From assembly GCA_050694015.1 (NCBI GenBank), contig JBOGWY010000056.1:1-9542 (forward strand): a DNA stretch of 9,542 bases. Reading direction: 5' to 3'. The notes under the pieces are model-generated. The model saw nothing but the letters and a program-made list of their open reading frames with translations. It ran no database searches and was not told the origin of the DNA. Positions within the stretch are counted from its first letter, which is position 1, and the number at the start of each line of letters is the position of its first letter. This DNA comes from JBOGWY01 sp050694015 (GTDB taxonomy: Bacteria > Actinomycetota > CADDZG01 > WHSQ01). A program made the translations under genes and the position numbers. Of the stretch, positions 5,346-9,542 are shown piece after piece.

Positions 5346-6002
5346 ATGACCGATCAGAAAGCCCGCAAGCGCGCGATCCGTGCGCGCATGGCAAAGACCG
5401 GCGAGCGCTACACAGCCGCGCGCGCCAACGTCGTCAAGAACAAGAAGCCGTCCTACGACGCGTCCCTGCTCCCCCAATCCGAAGAGACGATGCGTCGCGC
5501 GACCGGCAACGGGTGGGATCACTGGATCGCAACGCTGGACCGATGGGGCGGCACCGAGCACACCCACACGGAGATCGCCCGCTACGTCAACCAGCAGCTC
5601 GGAGTATCTGGGTGGTGGTCGCAGACCGTCACGGTCGGATACGAACGGGTGCGAGGCATGCGGTCACCGAATCAGCGATCCGACGGGTTCTCCGTGGATG
5701 TCTCGAAGACGGTTTCGGCCGACGTCGACACGGTGTACGAGGCGGTGACCAACGCGCGTAGACGTGGTCGTTGGCTAGAGACCGGAACGCTCAAGACGCG
5801 AACCTCCCGGCCGGGCAAGTCCGCGCGCTTCGACTTCGTCGAGGACGGGAGCCGCGTGCACATCTCCTTCACAGCGAAAGGACCGTCGAAGGCGACGCTG
5901 ACCGTGCAGCACGAAAGACTGGCTGCCAAGAAGGATGTCGAGAAGATGCGCGCGTTCTGGAAGGAGCGACTCGCGCGCCTTGCGGAACAGCTGAGGAGCT
6001 AA
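5346..6002 (+). CDS. DUF4287-like plus SRPBCC (AHSA1-like) domain protein
   Basis: This 218-residue protein has three parts. The N-terminus (1-45) is strongly basic and helical, with ARKRAIRARMAKTGERYTAA. A middle segment, ATGNGWDHWIATLDRWGG to WWSQTVTVGYERVRG (about 52-104), is the part commonly annotated as DUF4287 in actinobacteria. The C-terminal domain (about 115-218) has the SRPBCC/AHSA1 pattern: VSKTVSADVDTVYEAV at its start, RWLE, beta strands RFDF and VHISF, and a long C-terminal helix ending ERLARLAEQL. SRPBCC folds bind hydrophobic ligands, but the ligand is unknown here. The start ATG 5346 is well supported by GAGGAGGA five bases upstream. An upstream extension of the frame to 5220 lacks a ribosome binding site. 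It is probably monocistronic, convergent with the 68-residue gene 19 bases away. Confidence 0.82.
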   Translation: MTDQKARKRAIRARMAKTGERYTAARANVVKNKKPSYDASLLPQSEETMRRATGNGWDHWIATLDRWGGTEHTHTEIARYVNQQLGVSGWWSQTVTVGYERVRGMRSPNQRSDGFSVDVSKTVSADVDTVYEAVTNARRRGRWLETGTLKTRTSRPGKSARFDFVEDGSRVHISFTAKGPSKATLTVQHERLAAKKDVEKMRAFWKERLARLAEQLRS

Positions 6003-6021
6003 ACGCCCGTTCTTCGTCTGG

Positions 6022-6228
6022 TTACGCGCCGAGGTGGTAGATGTGGCCGCGGTCCATGTCGAGGCCGTTGGCCACCTGCCACAGCGCGGATAGTGCCTTG
6101 AGCGCGTTGCGCTGTTCGAACGGCGCCAGCTCGTCGCTGCGGTCCGCCACCAAGCGGGCGAGCTTGTCGTAACACTCGACCAACTCGGCCTGCGCGTCGT
6201 TCAGGTCCTGTCCGATCGCGTTCTGCAT
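6022..6228 (-). CDS. Unrecognised 68-residue protein coupled to acyl-CoA ligase
   Basis: I do not recognise this protein. It is 68 residues, acidic and apparently all-helical: one helix around 7-31 (DLNDAQAELVECYDKLARLV) and another around 37-57 (FEQRNALKALSALWQVANG). It ends in HIYHLGA. There is one cysteine (Cys19) and no signal peptide or membrane segment. The ATG (6226-6228) shares its A with the last base of the TGA stop of the PaaK-like ligase gene (6228-6230; mRNA reads TGATG). It should therefore be translated by re-initiation, in fixed ratio with the ligase. This arrangement supports a real gene and a role linked to the ligase, such as a small partner subunit. Codon use has the strong G/C third-position bias of its neighbours. 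A longer frame on the same strand (6283 to 5999) is a shadow. The stop is TAA. Confidence 0.72.
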   Translation of the reverse strand: MQNAIGQDLNDAQAELVECYDKLARLVADRSDELAPFEQRNALKALSALWQVANGLDMDRGHIYHLGA

Positions 6229-7586
6229 CAGGCGTTCTTCCTTTCCCCCGAGCCGCCGACGATCTCCCGTTCGTCGAGCACACGTTTCGCTTTCAGTTCG
6301 AAGCGAGGCAGCGTTTCGAGCGCCACCTGACGGACCCCGAAGCGAAGCCCTTCGTGGGCTCCGGCCAGCGCCTTGCCCAGCTCGTTCATGAGCGCGTCGG
6401 CATCGACGCTCCGATCCGGGATCTCGACGAGTACCTCGATCTCGTCGCGGATGCCTTCGGCGGTATGGAGGTGGATCTGAAATTCGTCGATCGCCTCGTA
6501 CTCACGCACGATCGCCTCCACCGCACGTGGGTAGACATTCGTCCCGCGCACGAGCTTCATGTCGTCGACGCGTCCCCGGATGCCACCGTCGTAGATATCG
6601 AAGGTGCGGCCGCACGAGCAGTTACTACCGGGAACCTTCACGACGAGGTCGCGCGTCCGGTAGCGGATCACGGGTATGAATCCGCGGCCGAACGACGTCA
6701 CGACACGTTCGCCCTGTTCGCCGTAGGCGACCGGTTCGTCGGTCGCGGGGTCGATCACCTCTTCGATGTAGTGGTCCTCGATGATGTGCGCGCCGCCCGG
6801 CTGGTGATCGCACTCGAACATCATGATCGTGCCGAGCTCGGTCATGCCGGCGGTGTCTCCGGCCTTGGCCCCCCACTGCGCCTCGATGAGTTTCTTGGTC
6901 GCGGGGATCGAACCGGCCGGTTCGCCGGAGAGGATCACGCGCTGCACGGGCGAATCCGCGAGATCGATGCCCATGCTGCGCGCTTCCTGTGCCATGCGCA
7001 GCGCGTAGGTCGGGGTCGAGCACACGACGGTCGCGTTCATATCCATGATCTGGTTCACGCGCGCCTCGGTGGTCATGTTGCCGCCCGGCAACACGAGGCA
7101 CCCGAGCTTCTCGCACGCGTAGTGCGCGCCCCAGAACCCGACGAAGGTCCCGTAACTGAACGCGAAGAAGACGACATCCGACGGACGCACCCCGAAGCCC
7201 CAGAAGCCGTAGCACCACATCTCCGCGATCCACTCCCAGTCCTTCATGGAATCGAGGACGCGGATCGGCGTCTTGCCGGTGGTCCCGGAAGTGAGGTGGT
7301 AGCGGATCGCCGACTCCTCGGGGGCTGCGAGGATCGGACCGTACGGCGGATGGTCGAGCTGGCCCTGCATCCATTCCTCGCGCGTCATGAACGGGATGCG
7401 GCGCAGGTCGTCGAGCGAGGTGATCGAGTCCGCGCTCACGCCGGCGTCGTTCAGGCGCTTCGAGTGGTACGGCACCTGCGCATCGGTCCACTCGAGCAGG
7501 TTGCGGAGTTTGCGGACCTGCAGCGCCTCGATCTCGTCGCGCGACGCGGTCTCATGACGGGGGTTCCAGTACGGCGAGATGGGCAT
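6228..7586 (-). CDS. PaaK-like acyl-CoA ligase (phenylacetate-CoA ligase family, AMP-forming)
   Basis: This is a 452-residue adenylate-forming enzyme of the phenylacetate-CoA ligase family, whose usual length is about 430-450. Motifs are the P-loop-like SGTTGKTP (100-107), GMTE (247-250), RYRTRDL (308-314), GRVDDM (338-343), RGTNVYP (347-353) and the C-terminal LKAKRV with catalytic Lys432. Cys259, Cys323 and Cys325 (in FECD and CSCG) may form the structural metal site seen in some relatives. It activates a carboxylic acid, often aromatic, to the CoA thioester via an acyl-adenylate; phenylacetate itself is not implied because no paa ring-oxygenase genes are here. The start ATG 7584-7586 follows GAGGAGG at good spacing. 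The gene is coupled to the 68-residue protein, and divergent from an acyl-CoA dehydrogenase across 125 bases, consistent with a shared catabolic pathway. Confidence 0.92.
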   Translation of the reverse strand: MPISPYWNPRHETASRDEIEALQVRKLRNLLEWTDAQVPYHSKRLNDAGVSADSITSLDDLRRIPFMTREEWMQGQLDHPPYGPILAAPEESAIRYHLTSGTTGKTPIRVLDSMKDWEWIAEMWCYGFWGFGVRPSDVVFFAFSYGTFVGFWGAHYACEKLGCLVLPGGNMTTEARVNQIMDMNATVVCSTPTYALRMAQEARSMGIDLADSPVQRVILSGEPAGSIPATKKLIEAQWGAKAGDTAGMTELGTIMMFECDHQPGGAHIIEDHYIEEVIDPATDEPVAYGEQGERVVTSFGRGFIPVIRYRTRDLVVKVPGSNCSCGRTFDIYDGGIRGRVDDMKLVRGTNVYPRAVEAIVREYEAIDEFQIHLHTAEGIRDEIEVLVEIPDRSVDADALMNELGKALAGAHEGLRFGVRQVALETLPRFELKAKRVLDEREIVGGSGERKNA

Positions 7587-7625
7587 CGTCCCTCCTCATT
7601 GAGGACCACGGGCCTACGCCGAACT

Positions 7626-7640
7626 TTGCTAACTCAGCAA
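7626..7640. promoter_or_regulatory. Inverted repeat, candidate operator for the ligase gene
   Basis: TTGCT-AACTC-AGCAA is a perfect 5-bp inverted repeat about 40 bases upstream of the ligase start. Its size and spacing fit a TetR-type operator or a promoter overlap site. No regulator gene is encoded nearby in the window, so this is a position-based inference. Confidence 0.35.
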
Positions 7641-7676
7641 CACGTCAGCGCGCTCTGAGCCGCGCGGTTCGACGAC

Positions 7677-7711
7677 TTGACGAGGTTAGTACGGAGTACC
7701 TTCTGTCGTAC
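7677..7711 (+). promoter_or_regulatory. Promoter/operator region of the acyl-CoA dehydrogenase gene
   Basis: TTGACG (7677-7682) is a good -35 match. It is followed by GTAC-GGA-GTAC (7689-7699), an 11-base dyad that also reads as a direct repeat of AGTAC, and by a third GTAC just before the ATG. No clean -10 at 17 bases is visible; TACCTT (7697-7702) is the closest and is only 14 bases away. A repressor site overlapping the promoter is plausible. Confidence 0.35.
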
Positions 7712-8854
7712 ATGGATTTCCCACGGTCGTCGCCCGGTGCCGAGCGCGAGCGTCTCTTCGAGACGCGCCGGATCGCGCTCGAGGAGCTTCTTCCGCTGGC
7801 AGGGACCACCGAAGGACGGGTTAACCGGCCGCTGGTCGAGGCCCTCGGCAAGCACGGGATCCTGGGTGCGATCTTTCCCGCCGAGCTCGGCGGCACCGCG
7901 TCGGGCCCGACGTCGGCGACGACACTGTGCTTGATCCGTGAGGGCCTGGCCCAGGGTTGCACCGAGGCCGAGACCGCCTTCGCCCTCCAGGGCCTCGGGT
8001 CTTACCCAATCGTCCTGGCGGGCCGCGACCACGTCCGGTCACACCTGATCCCCCGCGTCGCGAGCGGTGAGGCGATCGCCGCGTTCGCCCTGACCGAGCC
8101 CGAAGGCGGGAGCGATGCCGCTCATCTGGGCCTCAAGGCAAAGAAGGTCGACGGCGGTTACCGGCTGACGGGCACCAAGAAGTGGATCTCGAACGCCCCC
8201 GATGCCGACGTCTACACCGTGTTCGCCCGTACGACGCCTGATGCCGGCGCGCGCGGGGTGACCGCGTTCGCGATCGCCGGGCATTCCGAGGGCGTCGGTG
8301 GCGAGTCCCTCGACCTCCTGGCGCCGCACGCGATCGGAACGCTAGAGCTCGACGGCGTGTTCGTTGGCGACGACCACATCCTCGGCGAGGTCGACAAGGG
8401 ATTCTCGGTCGCGATGCAGACCCTCGATCTGTTCCGCTCGAGCGTCGGAGCGTTCGCGGTCGGCTTGGCACAGGCCGCGCTCGACGCCGCGGTCGCGTTC
8501 GCCGAGGAACGCAAGTCATTCGGGCGTCCGCTCCGAGACTTCCAGGCGGTGTCGCACCAGCTAGCAGAGATGGGCGCCCGCACGAAAGCGGCGCGCTTAC
8601 TCGTGTACGACGCGGCTGCGACCTACGACGAGGGCGACCGCGTAACGAAGGCCGCCGCGATCGCGAAGCTGTACGCGACCGAGACCGCGCAGTGGGTGAT
8701 CGACACCGCTCTACAGATCCACGGCGCTCAAGGTCTGGAACGCGGGCACCTGCTCGAGCTCCTCTACCGCGACGTGCGCGCAACGCGGATCTACGAGGGA
8801 ACGTCAGAGATCCAGCGCGAGATCATCGCTAGGGAGCTATACCGCCACCACTAA
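7712..8854 (+). CDS. Acyl-CoA dehydrogenase
   Basis: This is a 380-residue FAD-dependent acyl-CoA dehydrogenase of normal family length. Motifs are AFALTEPEGGSD (124-135, signature 1 and FAD contact), TGTKKWISNA (153-162), and ERKSFGRPLRDFQAVSHQLAEM. LQIHGAQGLERGHLLELLYRD lies near the C-terminus. RIYEGTSEIQ carries the catalytic base Glu362, at the standard position used by short- and medium-chain enzymes. It introduces the alpha-beta double bond into an acyl-CoA and passes electrons to ETF. Chain-length or branched specificity is not readable. The start ATG 7712 lacks a close Shine-Dalgarno sequence (GGAG is about 15 bases away); a short-leader or leaderless mRNA is possible. It pairs functionally with the divergent ligase and the convergent enoyl-CoA hydratase remnant. 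The stop is TAA. Confidence 0.95.
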   Translation: MDFPRSSPGAERERLFETRRIALEELLPLAGTTEGRVNRPLVEALGKHGILGAIFPAELGGTASGPTSATTLCLIREGLAQGCTEAETAFALQGLGSYPIVLAGRDHVRSHLIPRVASGEAIAAFALTEPEGGSDAAHLGLKAKKVDGGYRLTGTKKWISNAPDADVYTVFARTTPDAGARGVTAFAIAGHSEGVGGESLDLLAPHAIGTLELDGVFVGDDHILGEVDKGFSVAMQTLDLFRSSVGAFAVGLAQAALDAAVAFAEERKSFGRPLRDFQAVSHQLAEMGARTKAARLLVYDAAATYDEGDRVTKAAAIAKLYATETAQWVIDTALQIHGAQGLERGHLLELLYRDVRATRIYEGTSEIQREIIARELYRHH

Positions 8855-8863
8855 AGAGGAAGC

Positions 8864-8877
8864 CCGCAAACATGCGG
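8864..8877 (+). terminator. Weak hairpin after the acyl-CoA dehydrogenase gene
   Basis: CCGCA-AACA-TGCGG forms a perfect 5-bp stem nine bases past the stop codon, with no T-run after it. It is only a candidate. The rest of the 8855-8961 convergent gap holds no gene that I can see. Confidence 0.25.
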
Positions 8878-8961
8878 CGATGACGAACCGTTTCCGTTGG
8901 TCGAGTGAGTGCATACCTCTCCCCTGGAAGCATGTCGCGTTCCCGAACGAAAATCAGCGTC

Positions 8962-9372
8962 TCACCGCTCCGGAATGACAGCCGTCGCCACGAGCTCCAC
9001 CTTCGCGGCGGGGTCGAAGAGGTCGTTCACTCCGAGGAGCGCGATCGCCGGGTAGTGGCGACCAAGGTGCTTCTGGTACGCGTCGGCGAGGCCCTTGAGC
9101 GAGTTCCGGTACTCGGCGATGTCGGTCACGTAGATCTGCATCGCGACGAGGTGCTCCGGTTTGCCGCCCGCGGCCGCGAGCGCGGTGACCACGTTCTCGG
9201 CCGCCTTGTCGAACTGGGCGACGAGGCCTTCGGAGACGAGATTCGACTCGGCATCGAGGCCCGCCTGGCCCCCGAGATAAACCGTCCGACCCGGCGCCGC
9301 GACGACCGCGTGCGCGAAGCCGACGGCAGCCGGGAGCGCGTCGGGGTTGAGGATCTCGTGTGGGGATGTCAC
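8962..9372 (-). CDS. Rid-family (YjgF/YER057c/UK114) protein lacking the RidA arginine
   Basis: This is a 136-residue Rid-fold protein. Features are VYLGGQAGLD (the usual SGQ/GGQ strand-turn), FDKAAENVVTALAAAGGKPEHLVAMQIYVTD in the helix and strand region, and a C-terminal KVELVATAVIPE strand. RidA enzymes hydrolyse reactive enamine/imine intermediates and need an arginine in the PAR-S motif (Arg105 in E. coli). Here the motif reads YPAIALLGV, so isoleucine replaces it. This places the protein among Rid subfamilies without the canonical deaminase residue, and its substrate is unknown. The likely start is GTG 9370-9372, overlapping the TGA of the upstream enoyl-CoA hydratase gene as GTGA (translational coupling); GTG 9382-9384 would add four residues. 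Its pathway link is inferred from the coupling. Converges on the acyl-CoA dehydrogenase gene. Confidence 0.88.
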   Translation of the reverse strand: MTSPHEILNPDALPAAVGFAHAVVAAPGRTVYLGGQAGLDAESNLVSEGLVAQFDKAAENVVTALAAAGGKPEHLVAMQIYVTDIAEYRNSLKGLADAYQKHLGRHYPAIALLGVNDLFDPAAKVELVATAVIPER

Positions 9373-9542
9373 CGGCCCGTCCACTTCGGGTCGCGGCCCT
9401 CGGTGAACGCCTTGTAGAACTCGGCGTGGTCCTCGGAGGTCATCAATAGCGCCTGGGTCGTCGCTTCGAGTTCGAGCGAGCCGGCGAGGTCCATATCGAG
9501 CTCCCGAGACTACAACATCTTGGTGCTCGAGTAAGCGAGCAT
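9369..9542 (-). pseudogene. Enoyl-CoA hydratase C-terminus interrupted by in-frame TAG
   Basis: Reading inward from the window edge, the frame gives MLAYSSTKML, then TAG at 9512-9510. It then continues in the same frame as SRELDMDLAGSLELEATTQA, followed by LLMTSEDHAEFYKAFTEGRD and PKWTGR, ending at TGA 9371-9369. Both sides match the C-terminus of the enoyl-CoA hydratase/isomerase (crotonase) family, with no gap in the alignment as I recall it; the TAG simply replaces one residue, probably Ile or Leu. Translation would stop 46 residues early and remove the C-terminal helices used in crotonase assembly and the active-site lid. Nonsense mutation, sequencing or assembly error, or readthrough are the options. 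The gene starts beyond the window. The remaining frame overlaps the Rid gene start by 4 bases. Confidence 0.75.

Noticed and set aside
6354..7658. 434-codon open frame on the plus strand opposite the PaaK-like ligase gene
   Set aside because: It is the antisense shadow of a strongly supported gene in GC-rich DNA. It shows no recognisable domain and has a low-complexity Arg/His/Val/Asp composition.
8938..8949. CGTTC/GAACG dyad followed by AAAA as a terminator for the Rid gene
   Set aside because: On the Rid strand the T-run precedes the dyad instead of following it, and the stem-loop would be very short.
9510..9512. TAG recoded as a sense codon throughout this genome
   Set aside because: Several genes here end naturally at TAG at the expected family length, including the alpha/beta hydrolase, DUF2277 and MhqD-like genes.

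Overview
The window is GC-rich bacterial chromosome, most likely from an actinomycetote (Actinomycetota). Three things suggest this: a mycothiol-dependent maleylpyruvate isomerase-family protein, frequent GTG starts, and a small-gene repertoire (DUF2277, TP-repeat secreted protein, DUF4287-like/SRPBCC protein) typical of that phylum. A genus cannot be named from sequence alone. I see no tRNA, rRNA, CRISPR array, transposase or phage gene. The region reads as ordinary chromosome carrying stress, hydrolytic and acyl-CoA catabolic functions. No gene-free stretch exceeds 300 bases; the longest is the 261-base divergent gap at 5085-5345.

Layout. (A) 1-1041 (+): the 3' part of a secreted Asp-box (BNR, sialidase-like) beta-propeller rich in cysteines. 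It ends in a hairpin next to a convergent operon. (B) 1073-2504 (-): a likely operon of an HxlR-type one-cysteine regulator, a DUF2277 protein and an alpha/beta hydrolase. It is divergent, across only 26 bases, from (C) 2531-3160 (+): a carboxylesterase resembling MhqD, which in Bacillus belongs to a quinone-stress regulon. Parts B and C together look like a small electrophile/quinone-response module. (D) 3144-5084 (-): a secreted domain like the bacterial pre-peptidase C-terminal (PPC) domain, then a secreted Thr/Pro-repeat protein, then the mycothiol-dependent isomerase-family enzyme. A terminator-like hairpin separates the first two genes and a strong intercistronic hairpin separates the last two. 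(E) 5346-6002 (+): a DUF4287-like plus SRPBCC protein with a potentially structured leader.

(F) 6022-9542 is an acyl-CoA catabolic block. A PaaK-like acyl-CoA ligase is translationally coupled to an unrecognised 68-residue protein, both on the minus strand. They are divergent from an acyl-CoA dehydrogenase (+). Converging on that are a Rid-family protein and the 3' end of an enoyl-CoA hydratase (-). Together these supply activation, alpha-beta desaturation and hydration of a carboxylic acid. The substrate cannot be read from sequence.

Most notable points: an in-frame TAG interrupts the otherwise intact C-terminus of the enoyl-CoA hydratase at 9510-9512; the HxlR/MhqD-like pair carries mirrored -10-like hexamers in its 26-base gap; the 68-residue protein is coupled to the ligase; the Rid protein lacks the RidA catalytic arginine; and a hairpin with two alternative registers abuts the start of the isomerase-family gene.
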